From NCBI GenBank assembly GCA_964057225.1, contig OZ059896.1:3844001-3908000 (forward strand): 64,000 nt of DNA, in the 5' to 3' direction. The translations under genes were made by a program, and so were the position numbers. The notes under the pieces are model-generated. The model made no database searches, had not been told where the DNA came from, and saw nothing but the letters and a program-made list of their open reading frames with translations. Shown here piece after piece: positions 35,880 to 50,617 of the stretch. Positions within the stretch are counted from its first letter, which is position 1, and the number at the start of each line of letters is the position of its first letter. Source of the DNA: Auanema rhodensis. Lineage: Eukaryota > Nematoda > Chromadorea > Rhabditida > Rhabditidae.

Positions 35880-38800
35880 TTGAAAAATGATGCATTAGTG
35901 TATGTTGAGTTTCCATGTACACTCAACATTGCTTCCAAAAACATTTTGACAAAAATTTTCCCGAAAAATTTCAAAATAATTTCACAAAAAGTAGATGTTT
36001 TTAGATTCCTTTTTTCAAGACAAAGACGATGGACATTGTTATTCAACAAAAAAATTAATTCTTCACGGTGAAAATCGAGGATATAAGTGTGAACCTATAT
36101 CAGTTGATATCTCGGTGCATTTTCAAGCTAGCGCAAATCTGATAACACAGATCGACGCAGCTTAAAAATCCGCATCGAATGCACTATACTACATTAAGAA
36201 AAGCTTAATACAAAAATTAGTTATGATCGTTTGAAAAATGATGCATTAGTGTATGTTGAGTTTCCATGTACACTCAACATTGCTTCCAAAAACATTTTGA
36301 CAAAAATTTTCCCGAAAAATTTCAAAATAATTTCACAAAAAGTAGATGTTTTTAGATTCCTTTTTTCAAGACAAAGACGATGGACATTGTTATTCAACAA
36401 AAAAATTAATTCTTCAGGGTGAAAATCGAGGATATAAGTGTGAACTTATATCAGTTGATATCTCGGTGCATTTTTAAGCTAGCGCAAATCTGATAACACA
36501 GATCGACGCAGCTTAAAAATCCGCATCGAATGCACTATACTACATTAAGAAAAGCTTAATACAAAAATTAGTTATGATCGTTTGAAAAATGATGCATTAG
36601 TGTATGTTGAGTTTCCATGTACACTCAACATTGCTTCCAAAAACATTTTGACAAAAATTTTCCCGAAAAATTTCAAAATAATTTCACAAAAAGTAGATGT
36701 TTTTAGATTCCTTTTTTCAAGACAAAGACGATGGACATTGTTATTCAACAAAAAAATTAATTCTTCACGGTGAAAATCGAGGATATAAGTGTGAACCTAT
36801 ATCAGTTGATATCTCGGTGCATTTTCAAGCTAGCGCAAATCTGATAACACAGATCGACGCAGCTTAAAAATCCGCATCGAATGCACTATACTACATTAAG
36901 AAAAGCTTAATACAAAAATTAGTTATGATCGTTTGAAAAATGATGCATTAGTGTATGTTGAGTTTCCATGTACACTCAACATTGCTTCCAAAAACATTTT
37001 GACAAAAATTTTCCCGAAAAATTTCAAAATAATTTCACAAAAAGTAGATGTTTTTAGATTCCTTTTTTCAAGACAAAGACGATGGACATTGTTATTCAAC
37101 AAAAAATTAATTCTTCAGGGTGAAAATCGAGGATATAAGTGTGAACTTATATCAGTTGATATCTCGGTGCATTTTTAAGCTAGCGCAAATCTGATAACAC
37201 AGATCGACGCAGCTTAAAAATCCGCATCGAATGCACTATACTACATTAAGAAAAGCTTGATACAAAAATTAGTTATGATCGTTTGAAAAATGATGCATTA
37301 GTGTATGTTGAGTTTCCATGTACACTCAACATTGCTTCCAAAAACATTTTGACAAAAATTTTCCCGAAAAATTTCAAAATAATTTCACAAAAAGTAGATG
37401 TTTTTAGATTCCTTTTTTCAAGACAAAGACGATGGACATTGTTATTCAACAAAAAAATTAATTCTTCAGGGTGAAAATCGAGGATATAAGTGTGAACTTA
37501 TATCAGTTGATATCTCGGTGCATTTTCAAGCTAGCGCAAATCTGATAACACAGATCGACGCAGCTTAAAAATCCGCATCGAATGCACTATACTACATTAA
37601 GAAAAGCTTAATACAAAAATTAGTTATGATCGTTTGAAAAATGATGCATTAGTGTATGTTGAGTTTCCATGTACACTCAACATTGCTTCCAAAAACATTT
37701 TGACAAAAATTTTCCCGAAAAATTTCAAAATAATTTCACAAAAAGTAGATGTTTTTAGATTTCTTTTTTCAAGACAAAGACGATGGACATTGTTATTCAA
37801 CAAAAAAATTAATTCTTCAGGGTGAAAATCGAGGATATAAGTGTGAACTTATATCAGTTGATATCTCGGTGCATTTTTAAGCTAGCGCAAATCTGATAAC
37901 ACAGATCGACGCAGCTTAAAAATCCACATCGAATGCACTATACTACATTGGGAAACACTCAATACAAACATTAGTTATGATCGTTTGAAAAATGATGCAT
38001 TAGTGTATGTTGAGTTTCCATGTACACTCAACATTGCTTCCAAAAACATTTTGACAAAAATTTTCCCGAAAAATTTCAAAATAATTTCACAAAAAGTAGA
38101 TGTTTTTAGATTCCTTTTTTCAAGACAAAGACGATGGACATTGTTATTCAACAAAAAAATTAATTCTTCAGGGTGAAAATCGAGGATATAAGTGTGAACC
38201 TATATCAGTTGATATCTCGGTGCATTTTCAAGCTAGCGCAAATCTGATAACACAGATCGACGCAGCTTAAAAATCCGCATCGAATGCACTATACTACATG
38301 GAGAAACGCTCAATACAAAAATTAGTTATGATCGTTTGAAAAATGATGCATTAGTGTATGTTGAGTTTCCATGTACACTCAACAATGCTTCCAAAAACAT
38401 TTTGACAAAAATTTTCCCGAAAAATTTCAAAATAATTTCACAAAAAGTAGATGTTTTTAGATTCCTTTTTTCAAGACAAAGACGATGGACAATGTTATTC
38501 AACGAAAAAATTAATTCTTCACGGTGAAAATCGAGGATATAAGTGTGAACCTATATCAGTTGATATCTCGGTGCATTTTCAAGCTAGCGCAAATCTGATA
38601 ACACAGATCGACGCAGCTTAAAAATCCGCATCGAATGCACTATACTACATTAAGAAAAGCTTAATACAAAAATTAGTTATGATCGTTTGAAAAATGATGC
38701 ATTAGTGTATGTTGAGTTTCCATGTACACTCAACATTGCTTCCAAAAACATTTTGACAAAAATTTTCCCGAAAAATTTCAAAATAATTTCACAAAAAGTA

Positions 38801-41800
38801 GATGTTTTTAGATTCCTTTTTTCAAGACAAAGACGATGGACATTGTTATTCAACAAAAAAATTAATTCTTCACGGTGAAAATCGAGGATATAAGTGTGAA
38901 CCTATATCAGTTGATATCTCGGTGCATTTTCAAGCTAGCGCAAATCTGATAACACAGATCGACGCAGCTTAAAAATCCACATCGAATGCACTATACTACA
39001 TTGGGAAACACTCAATACAAAAATTAGTTATGATCGTTTGAAAAATGATGCATTAGTGTATGTTGAGTTTCCATGTACACTCAACATTGCTTCCAAAGAC
39101 ATTTTGACAAAAATTTTCCCGAAAAATTTCAAAATAATTTCACAAAAAGTAGATGTTTTTAGATTCCTTTTTTCAAGACAAAGACGATGGACATTGTTAT
39201 TCAACAAAAAAATTAATTCTTCACGGTGAAAATCGAGGATATAAGTGTGAACCTATATCAGTTGATATCTCGGTGCATTTTCAAGCTAGCGCAAATCTGA
39301 TAACACAGATCGACGCAGCTTAAAAATCCGCATCGAATGCACTATACTACATTAAGAAAAGCTTAATACAAAAATTAGTTATGATCGTTTGAAAAATGAT
39401 GCATTAGTGTATGTTGAGTTTCCATGTACACTCAACATTGCTTCCAAAAACATTTTGACAAAAATTTTCCCGAAAAATTTCAAAATAATTTCACAAAAAG
39501 TAGATGTTTTTAGATTCCTTTTTTCAAGACAAAGACGATGGACATTGTTATTCAACAAAAAAATTAATTCTTCACGGTGAAAATCGAGGATATAAGTGTG
39601 AACCTATATCAGTTGATATCTCGGTGCATTTTCAAGCTAGCGCAAATCTGATAACACAGATCGACGCAGCTTAAAAATCCGCATCGAATGCACTATACTA
39701 CATTAAGAAAAGCTTAATACAAAAATTAGTTATGATCGTTTGAAAAATGATGCATTAGTGTATGTTGAGTTTCCATGTACACTCAACATTGCTTCCAAAA
39801 ACATTTTGACAAAAATTTTCCCGAAAAATTTCAAAATAATTTCACAAAAAGTAGATGTTTTTAGATTCCTTTTTTCAAGACAAAGACGATGGACATTGTT
39901 ATTCAACAAAAAAATTAATTCTTCACGGTGAAAATCGAGGATATAAGTGTGAACCTATATCAGTTGATATCTCGGTGCATTTTCAAGCTAGCGCAAATCT
40001 GATAACACAGATCGACGCAGCTTAAAAATCCGCATCGAATGCACTATACTACATTAAGAAAAGCTTAATACAAAAATTAGTTATGATCGTTTGAAAAATG
40101 ATGCATTAGTGTATGTTGAGTTTCCATGTACACTCAACATTGCTTCCAAAAACATTTTGACAAAAATTTTCCCGAAAAATTTCAAAATAATTTCACAAAA
40201 AGTAGATGTTTTTAGATTCCTTTTTTCAAGACAAAGACGATGGACATTGTTATTCAACAAAAAAATTAATTCTTCACGGTGAAAATCGAGGATATAAGTG
40301 TGAACCTATATCAGTTGATATCTCGGTGCATTTTCAAGCTAGCGCAAATCTGATAACACAGATCGACGCAGCTTAAAAATCCGCATCGAATGCACTATAC
40401 TACATTAAGAAAAGCTTAATACAAAAATTAGTTATGATCGTTTGAAAAATGATGCATTAGTGTATGTTGAGTTTCCATGTACACTCAACATTGCTTCCAA
40501 AAACATTTTGACAAAAATTTTCCCGAAAAATTTCAAAATAATTTCACAAAAAGTAGATGTTTTTAGATTCCTTTTTTCAAGACAAAGACGATGGACATTG
40601 TTATTCAACAAAAAAATTAATTCTTCAGGGTGAAAATCGAGGATATAAGTGTGAACTTATATCAGTTGATATCTCGGTGCATTTTTAAGCTAGCGCAAAT
40701 CTGATAACACAGATCGACGCAGCTTAAAAATCCGCATCGAATGCACTATACTACATTAAGAAAAGCTTAATACAAAAATTAGTTATGATCGTTTGAAAAA
40801 TGATGCATTAGTGTATGTTGAGTTTCCATGTACACTCAACATTGCTTCCAAAAACATTTTGACAAAAATTTTCCCGAAAAATTTCAAAATAATTTCACAA
40901 AAAGTAGATGTTTTTAGATTCCTTTTTTCAAGACAAAGACGATGGACATTGTTATTCAACAAAAAAATTAATTCTTCACGGTGAAAATCGAGGATATAAG
41001 TGTGAACCTATATCAGTTGATATCTCGGTGCATTTTCAAGCTAGCGCAAATCTGATAACACAGATCGACGCAGCTTAAAAATCCGCATCGAATGCACTAT
41101 ACTACATTAAGAAAAGCTTAATACAAAAATTAGTTATGATCGTTTGAAAAATGATGCATTAGTGTATGTTGAGTTTCCATGTACACTCAACATTGCTTCC
41201 AAAAACATTTTGACAAAAATTTTCCCGAAAAATTTCAAAATAATTTCACAAAAAGTAGATGTTTTTAGATTCCTTTTTTCAAGACAAAGACGATGGACAT
41301 TGTTATTCAACAAAAAAATTAATTCTTCACGGTGAAAATCGAGGATATAAGTGTGAACCTATATCAGTTGATATCTCGGTGCATTTTCAAGCTAGCGCAA
41401 ATCTGATAACACAGATCGACGCAGCTTAAAAATCCACATCGAATGCACTATACTACATTGGGAAACACTCAATACAAAAATTAGTTATGATCGTTTGAAA
41501 AATGATGCATTAGTGTATGTTGAGTTTCCATGTACACTCAACATTGCTTCCAAAAACATTTTGACAAAAATTTTCCCGAAAAATTTCAAAATAATTTCAC
41601 AAAAAGTAGATGTTTTTAGATTCCTTTTTTCAAGACAAAGACGATGGACATTGTTATTCAACAAAAAAATTAATTCTTCAGGGTGAAAATCGAGGATATA
41701 AGTGTGAACTTATATCAGTTGATATCTCGGTGCATTTTTAAGCTAGCGCAAATCTGATAACACAGATCGACGCAGCTTAAAAATCCGCATCGAATGCACT

Positions 41801-43950
41801 ATACTACATTAAGAAAAGCTTAATACAAAAATTAGTTATGATCGTTTGAAAAATGATGCATTAGTGTATGTTGAGTTTCCATGTACACTCAACATTGCTT
41901 CCAAAAACATTTTGACAAAAATTTTCCCGAAAAATTTCAAAATAATTTCACAAAAAGTAGATGTTTTTAGATTCCTTTTTTCAAGACAAAGACGATGGAC
42001 ATTGTTATTCAACAAAAAAATTAATTCTTCACGGTGAAAATCGAGGATATAAGTGTGAACCTATATCAGTTGATATCTCGGTGCATTTTCAAGCTAGCGC
42101 AAATCTGATAACACAGATCGACGCAGCTTAAAAATCCGCATCGAATGCACTATACTACATTAAGAAAAGCTTAATACAAAAATTAGTTATGATCGTTTGG
42201 AAAATGATGCATTAGTGTATGTTGAGTTTCCATGTACACTCAACATTGCTTCCAAAAACATTTTGACAAAAATTTTCCCGAAAAATTTCAAAATAATTTC
42301 ACAAAAAATAGATGTTTTTAGATTCCTTTTTTCAAGACAAAGACGATGGACATTGTTATTCAACAAAAAAATTAATTCTTCACGGTGAAAATCGAGGATA
42401 TAAGTGTGAACCTATATCAGTTGATATCTCGGTGCATTTTCAAGCTAGCGCAAATCTGATAACACAGATCGACGCAGCTTAAAAATCCACATCGAATGCA
42501 CTATACTACATTGGGAAACACTCAATACAAAAATTAGTTATGATCGTTTGAAAAATGATGCATTAGTGTATGTTGAGTTTCCATGTACACTCAACATTGC
42601 TTCCAAAAACATTTTGACAAAAATTTTCCCGAAAAATTTCAAAATAATTTCACAAAAAGTAGATGTTTTTAGATTCCTTTTTTCAAGACAAAGACGATGG
42701 ACATTGTTATTCAACAAAAAAATTAATTCTTCACGGTGAAAATCGAGGATATAAGTGTGAACCTATATCAGTTGATATCTCGGTGCATTTTCAAGCTAGC
42801 GCAAATCTGATAACACAGATCGACGCAGCTTAAAAATCCGCATCGAATGCACTATACTACATTAAGAAAAGCTTAATACAAAAATTAGTTATGATCGTTT
42901 GAAAAATGATGCATTAGTGTATGTTGAGTTTCCATGTACACTCAACATTGCTTCCAAAAACATTTTGACAAAAATTTTCCCGAAAAATTTCAAAATAATT
43001 TCACAAAAAGTAGATGTTTTTAGATTCCTTTTTTCAAGACAAAGACGATGGACATTGTTATTCAACAAAAAAATTAATTCTTCAGGGTGAAAATCGAGGA
43101 TATAAGTGTGAACTTATATCAGTTGATATCTCGGTGCATTTTTAAGCTAGCGCAAATCTGATAACACAGATCGACGCAGCTTAAAAATCCGCATCGAATA
43201 CACTATACTACATTAAGAAAAGCTTAATACAAAAATTAGTTATGATCGTTTGAAAAATGATGCATTAGTGTATGTTGAGTTTCCATGTACACTCAACATT
43301 GCTTCCAAAAACATTTTGACAAAAATTTTCCCGAAAAATTTCAAAATAATTTCACAAAAAGTAGATGTTTTTAGATTCCTTTTTTCAAGACAAAGACGAT
43401 GGACATTGTTATTCAACAAAAAAATTAATTCTTCACGGTGAAAATCGAGGATATAAGTGTGAACCTATATCAGTTGATATCTCGGTGCATTTTCAAGCTA
43501 GCGCAAATCTGATAACACAGATCGACGCAGCTTAAAAATCCGCATCGAATGCACTATACTACATTAAGAAAAGCTTAATACAAAAATTAGTTATGATCGT
43601 TTGAAAAATGATGCATTAGTGTATGTTGAGTTTCCATGTACACTCAACATTGCTTCCAAAAACATTTTGACAAAAATTTTCCCGAAAAATTTCAAAATAA
43701 TTTCACAAAAAGTAGATGTTTTTAGATTCCTTTTTTCAAGACAAAGACGATGGACATTGTTATTCAACAAAAAATTAATTCTTCAGGGTGAAAATCGAGG
43801 ATATAAGTGTGAACTTATATCAGTTGATATCTCGGTGCATTTTTAAGCTAGCGCAAATCTGATAACACAGATCGACGCAGCTTAAAAATCCGCATCGAAT
43901 GCACTATACTACATTAAGAAAAGCTTAATACAAAAATTAGTTATGATCGT

Positions 43951-46900
43951 TTGAAAAATGATGCATTAGTGTATGTTGAGTTTCCATGTACACTCAACAT
44001 TGCTTCCAAAAACATTTTGACAAAAATTTTCCCGAAAAATTTCAAAATAATTTCACAAAAAGTAGATGTTTTTAGATTTCTTTTTTCAAGACAAAGACGA
44101 TGGACATTGTTATTCAACAAAAAAATTAATTCTTCAGGGTGAAAATCGAGGATATAAGTGTGAACTTATATCAGTTGATATCTCGGTGCATTTTTAAGCT
44201 AGCGCAAATCTGATAACACAGATCGACGCAGCTTAAAAATCCACATCGAATGCACTATACTACATTGGGAAACACTCAATACAAACATTAGTTATGATCG
44301 TTTGAAAAATGATGCATTAGTGTATGTTGAGTTTCCATGTACACTCAACATTGCTTCCAAAAACATTTTGACAAAAATTTTCCCGAAAAATTTCAAAATA
44401 ATTTCACAAAAAGTAGATGTTTTTAGATTCCTTTTTTCAAGACAAAGACGATGGACATTGTTATTCAACAAAAAAATTAATTCTTCAGGGTGAAAATCGA
44501 GGATATAAGTGTGAACCTATATCAGTTGATATCTCGGTGCATTTTCAAGCTAGCGCAAATCTGATAACACAGATCGACGCAGCTTAAAAATCCGCATCGA
44601 ATGCACTATACTACATGGAGAAACGCTCAATACAAAAATTAGTTATGATCGTTTGAAAAATGATGCATTAGTGTATGTTGAGTTTCCATGTACACTCAAC
44701 AATGCTTCCAAAAACATTTTGACAAAAATTTTCCCGAAAAATTTCAAAATAATTTCACAAAAAGTAGATGTTTTTAGATTCCTTTTTTCAAGACAAAGAC
44801 GATGGACATTGTTATTCAACAAAAAAATTAATTCTTCACGGTGAAAATCGAGGATATAAGTGTGAACCTATATCAGTTGATATCTCGGTGCATTTTCAAG
44901 CTAGCGCAAATCTGATAACACAGATCGACGCAGCTTAAAAATCCGCATCGAATGCACTATACTACATTAAGAAAAGCTTAATACAAAAATTAGTTATGAT
45001 CGTTTGAAAAATGATGCATTAGTGTATGTTGAGTTTCCATGTACACTCAACATTGCTTCCAAAAACATTTTGACAAAAATTTTCCCGAAAAATTTCAAAA
45101 TAATTTCACAAAAAGTAGATGTTTTTAGATTCCTTTTTTCAAGACAAAGACGATGGACATTGTTATTCAACAAAAAAATTAATTCTTCAGGGTGAAAATC
45201 GAGGATATAAGTGTGAACCTATATCAGTTGATATCTCGGTGCATTTTCAAGCTAGCGCAAATCTGATAACACAGATCGACGCAGCTTAAAAATCCGCATC
45301 GAATGCACTATACTACATGGAGAAACGCTCAATACAAAAATTAGTTATGATCGTTTGAAAAATGATGCATTAGTGTATGTTGAGTTTCCATGTACACTCA
45401 ACAATGCTTCCAAAAACATTTTGACAAAAATTTTCCCGAAAAATTTCAAAATAATTTCACAAAAAGTAGATGTTTTTAGATTCCTTTTTTCAAGACAAAG
45501 ACGATGGACATTGTTATTCAACAAAAAAATTAATTCTTCACGGTGAAAATCGAGGATATAAGTGTGAACCTATATCAGTTGATATCTCGGTGCATTTTCA
45601 AGCTAGCGCAAATCTGATAACACAGATCGACGCAGCTTAAAAATCCGCATCGAATGCACTATACTACATTAAGAAAAGCTTAATACAAAAATTAGTTATG
45701 ATCGTTTGAAAAATGATGCATTAGTGTATGTTGAGTTTCCATGTACACTCAACATTGCTTCCAAAAACATTTTGACAAAAATTTTCCCGAAAAATTTCAA
45801 AATAATTTCACAAAAAGTAGATGTTTTTAGATTCCTTTTTTCAAGACAAAGACGATGGACATTGTTATTCAACAAAAAAATTAATTCTTCAGGGTGAAAA
45901 TCGAGGATATAAGTGTGAACTTATATCAGTTGATATCTCGGTGCATTTTTAAGCTAGCGCAAATCTGATAACACAGATCGACGCAGCTTAAAAATCCGCA
46001 TCGAATGCACTATACTACATTGGGAAACACTCAATACAAAAATTAGTTATGATCGTTTGAAAAATGATGCATTAGTGTATGTTGAGTTTCCATGTACACT
46101 CAACAATGCTTCCAAAAACATTTTGACAAAAATTTTCCCGAAAAATTTCAAAATAATTTCACAAAAAGTAGATGTTTTTAGATTCCTTTTTTCAAGACAA
46201 AGACGATGGACATTGTTATTCAACAAAAAAATTAATTCTTCACGGTGAAAATCGAGGATATAAGTGTGAACCTATATCAGTTGATATCTCGGTGCATTTT
46301 CAAGCTAGCGCAAATCTGATAACACAGATCGACGCAGCTTAAAAATCCGCATCGAATGCACTATACTACATTAAGAAAAGCTTAATACAAAAATTAGTTA
46401 TGATCGTTTGAAAAATGATGCATTAGTGTATGTTGAGTTTCCATGTACACTCAACATTGCTTCCAAAAACATTTTGACAAAAATTTTCCCGAAAAATTTC
46501 AAAATAATTTCACAAAAAGTAGATGTTTTTAGATTCCTTTTTTCAAGACAAAGACGATGGACATTGTTATTCAACAAAAAAATTAATTCTTCACGGTGAA
46601 AATCGAGGATATAAGTGTGAACCTATATCAGTTGATATCTCGGTGCATTTTCAAGCTAGCGCAAATCTGATAACACAGATCGACGCAGCTTAAAAATCCG
46701 CATCGAATGCACTATACTACATTAAGAAAAGCTTAATACAAAAATTAGTTATGATCGTTTGAAAAATGATGCATTAGTGTATGTTGAGTTTCCATGTACA
46801 CTCAACATTGCTTCCAAAAACATTTTGACAAAAATTTTCCCGAAAAATTTCAAAATAATTTCACAAAAAGTAGATGTTTTTAGATTCCTTTTTTCAAGAC

Positions 46901-47108
46901 AAAGACGATGGACATTGTTATTCAACAAAAAATTAATTCTTCAGGGTGAAAATCGAGGATATAAGTGTGAACTTATATCAGTTGATATCTCGGTGCATTT
47001 TTAAGCTAGCGCAAATCTGATAACACAGATCGACGCAGCTTAAAAATCCGCATCGAATGCACTATACTACATTAAGAAAAGCTTAATACAAAAATTAGTT
47101 ATGATCGT
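43951..47108 (+). repeat. Higher-order repeat, 9-monomer version (3,158 bp)
   Basis: The block starts with the agatttctttt unit (43951), then the acaaacatt unit (44302), then alternating caacaatgc/cacgg and caacattgc/caggg units. It ends with the six-A unit at 46759. It is the shortest full member of a family whose later members have 10 and 11 monomers in the same order. Confidence 0.8.
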
Positions 47109-50100
47109 TTGAAAAATGATGCATTAGTGTATGTTGAGTTTCCATGTACACTCAACATTGCTTCCAAAAACATTTTGACAAAAATTTTCCCGAAAAATTT
47201 CAAAATAATTTCACAAAAAGTAGATGTTTTTAGATTTCTTTTTTCAAGACAAAGACGATGGACATTGTTATTCAACAAAAAAATTAATTCTTCAGGGTGA
47301 AAATCGAGGATATAAGTGTGAACTTATATCAGTTGATATCTCGGTGCATTTTTAAGCTAGCGCAAATCTGATAACACAGATCGACGCAGCTTAAAAATCC
47401 ACATCGAATGCACTATACTACATTGGGAAACACTCAATACAAACATTAGTTATGATCGTTTGAAAAATGATGCATTAGTGTATGTTGAGTTTCCATGTAC
47501 ACTCAACATTGCTTCCAAAAACATTTTGACAAAAATTTTCCCGAAAAATTTCAAAATAATTTCACAAAAAGTAGATGTTTTTAGATTCCTTTTTTCAAGA
47601 CAAAGACGATGGACATTGTTATTCAACAAAAAAATTAATTCTTCAGGGTGAAAATCGAGGATATAAGTGTGAACCTATATCAGTTGATATCTCGGTGCAT
47701 TTTCAAGCTAGCGCAAATCTGATAACACAGATCGACGCAGCTTAAAAATCCGCATCGAATGCACTATACTACATGGAGAAACGCTCAATACAAAAATTAG
47801 TTATGATCGTTTGAAAAATGATGCATTAGTGTATGTTGAGTTTCCATGTACACTCAACAATGCTTCCAAAAACATTTTGACAAAAATTTTCCCGAAAAAT
47901 TTCAAAATAATTTCACAAAAAGTAGATGTTTTTAGATTCCTTTTTTCAAGACAAAGACGATGGACATTGTTATTCAACAAAAAAATTAATTCTTCACGGT
48001 GAAAATCGAGGATATAAGTGTGAACCTATATCAGTTGATATCTCGGTGCATTTTCAAGCTAGCGCAAATCTGATAACACAGATCGACGCAGCTTAAAAAT
48101 CCGCATCGAATGCACTATACTACATTAAGAAAAGCTTAATACAAAAATTAGTTATGATCGTTTGAAAAATGATGCATTAGTGTATGTTGAGTTTCCATGT
48201 ACACTCAACATTGCTTCCAAAAACATTTTGACAAAAATTTTCCCGAAAAATTTCAAAATAATTTCACAAAAAGTAGATGTTTTTAGATTCCTTTTTTCAA
48301 GACAAAGACGATGGACATTGTTATTCAACAAAAAAATTAATTCTTCAGGGTGAAAATCGAGGATATAAGTGTGAACCTATATCAGTTGATATCTCGGTGC
48401 ATTTTCAAGCTAGCGCAAATCTGATAACACAGATCGACGCAGCTTAAAAATCCGCATCGAATGCACTATACTACATGGAGAAACGCTCAATACAAAAATT
48501 AGTTATGATCGTTTGAAAAATGATGCATTAGTGTATGTTGAGTTTCCATGTACACTCAACAATGCTTCCAAAAACATTTTGACAAAAATTTTCCCGAAAA
48601 ATTTCAAAATAATTTCACAAAAAGTAGATGTTTTTAGATTCCTTTTTTCAAGACAAAGACGATGGACATTGTTATTCAACAAAAAAATTAATTCTTCACG
48701 GTGAAAATCGAGGATATAAGTGTGAACCTATATCAGTTGATATCTCGGTGCATTTTCAAGCTAGCGCAAATCTGATAACACAGATCGACGCAGCTTAAAA
48801 ATCCGCATCGAATGCACTATACTACATTAAGAAAAGCTTAATACAAAAATTAGTTATGATCGTTTGAAAAATGATGCATTAGTGTATGTTGAGTTTCCAT
48901 GTACACTCAACATTGCTTCCAAAAACATTTTGACAAAAATTTTCCCGAAAAATTTCAAAATAATTTCACAAAAAGTAGATGTTTTTAGATTCCTTTTTTC
49001 AAGACAAAGACGATGGACATTGTTATTCAACAAAAAAATTAATTCTTCAGGGTGAAAATCGAGGATATAAGTGTGAACTTATATCAGTTGATATCTCGGT
49101 GCATTTTTAAGCTAGCGCAAATCTGATAACACAGATCGACGCAGCTTAAAAATCCGCATCGAATGCACTATACTACATTGGGAAACACTCAATACAAAAA
49201 TTAGTTATGATCGTTTGAAAAATGATGCATTAGTGTATGTTGAGTTTCCATGTACACTCAACAATGCTTCCAAAAACATTTTGACAAAAATTTTCCCGAA
49301 AAATTTCAAAATAATTTCACAAAAAGTAGATGTTTTTAGATTCCTTTTTTCAAGACAAAGACGATGGACATTGTTATTCAACAAAAAAATTAATTCTTCA
49401 CGGTGAAAATCGAGGATATAAGTGTGAACCTATATCAGTTGATATCTCGGTGCATTTTCAAGCTAGCGCAAATCTGATAACACAGATCGACGCAGCTTAA
49501 AAATCCGCATCGAATGCACTATACTACATTAAGAAAAGCTTAATACAAAAATTAGTTATGATCGTTTGAAAAATGATGCATTAGTGTATGTTGAGTTTCC
49601 ATGTACACTCAACATTGCTTCCAAAAACATTTTGACAAAAATTTTCCCGAAAAATTTCAAAATAATTTCACAAAAAGTAGATGTTTTTAGATTCCTTTTT
49701 TCAAGACAAAGACGATGGACATTGTTATTCAACAAAAAAATTAATTCTTCAGGGTGAAAATCGAGGATATAAGTGTGAACTTATATCAGTTGATATCTCG
49801 GTGCATTTTCAAGCTAGCGCAAATCTGATAACACAGATCGACGCAGCTTAAAAATCCGCATCGAATGCACTATACTACATTAAGAAAAGCTTAATACAAA
49901 AATTAGTTATGATCGTTTGAAAAATGATGCATTAGTGTATGTTGAGTTTCCATGTACACTCAACATTGCTTCCAAAAACATTTTGACAAAAATTTTCCCG
50001 AAAAATTTCAAAATAATTTCACAAAAAGTAGATGTTTTTAGATTCCTTTTTTCAAGACAAAGACGATGGACATTGTTATTCAACAAAAAAATTAATTCTT

Positions 50101-50617
50101 CAGGGTGAAAATCGAGGATATAAGTGTGAACTTATATCAGTTGATATCTCGGTGCATTTTCAAGCTAGCGCAAATCTGATAACACAGATCGACGCAGCTT
50201 AAAAATCCGCATCGAATGCACTATACTACATTAAGAAAAGCTTAATACAAAAATTAGTTATGATCGTTTGAAAAATGATGCATTAGTGTATGTTGAGTTT
50301 CCATGTACACTCAAAATTGCTTCCAAAAACATTTTGACAAAAATTTTCCCGAAAAATTTCAAAATAATTTCACAAAAAGTAGATGTTTTTAGATTCCTTT
50401 TTTCAAGACAAAGACGATGGACATTGTTATTCAACAAAAAATTAATTCTTCAGGGTGAAAATCGAGGATATAAGTGTGAACTTATATCAGTTGATATCTC
50501 GGTGCATTTTTAAGCTAGCGCAAATCTGATAACACAGATCGACGCAGCTTAAAAATCCGCATCGAATGCACTATACTACATTAAGAAAAGCTTAATACAA
50601 AAATTAGTTATGATCGT
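47109..50617 (+). repeat. Higher-order repeat, 10-monomer version (3,509 bp)
   Basis: The order is the same as in the 9-mer block, from the agatttctttt unit (47109) to a six-A unit (50268). Near the end, two caggg units (49566 and 49917) stand where the 9-mer has a single cacgg unit (46408), which gives one more monomer. The closing six-A unit also carries the caaaattgc variant, which is absent from the closing unit of the 9-mer block. Confidence 0.8.
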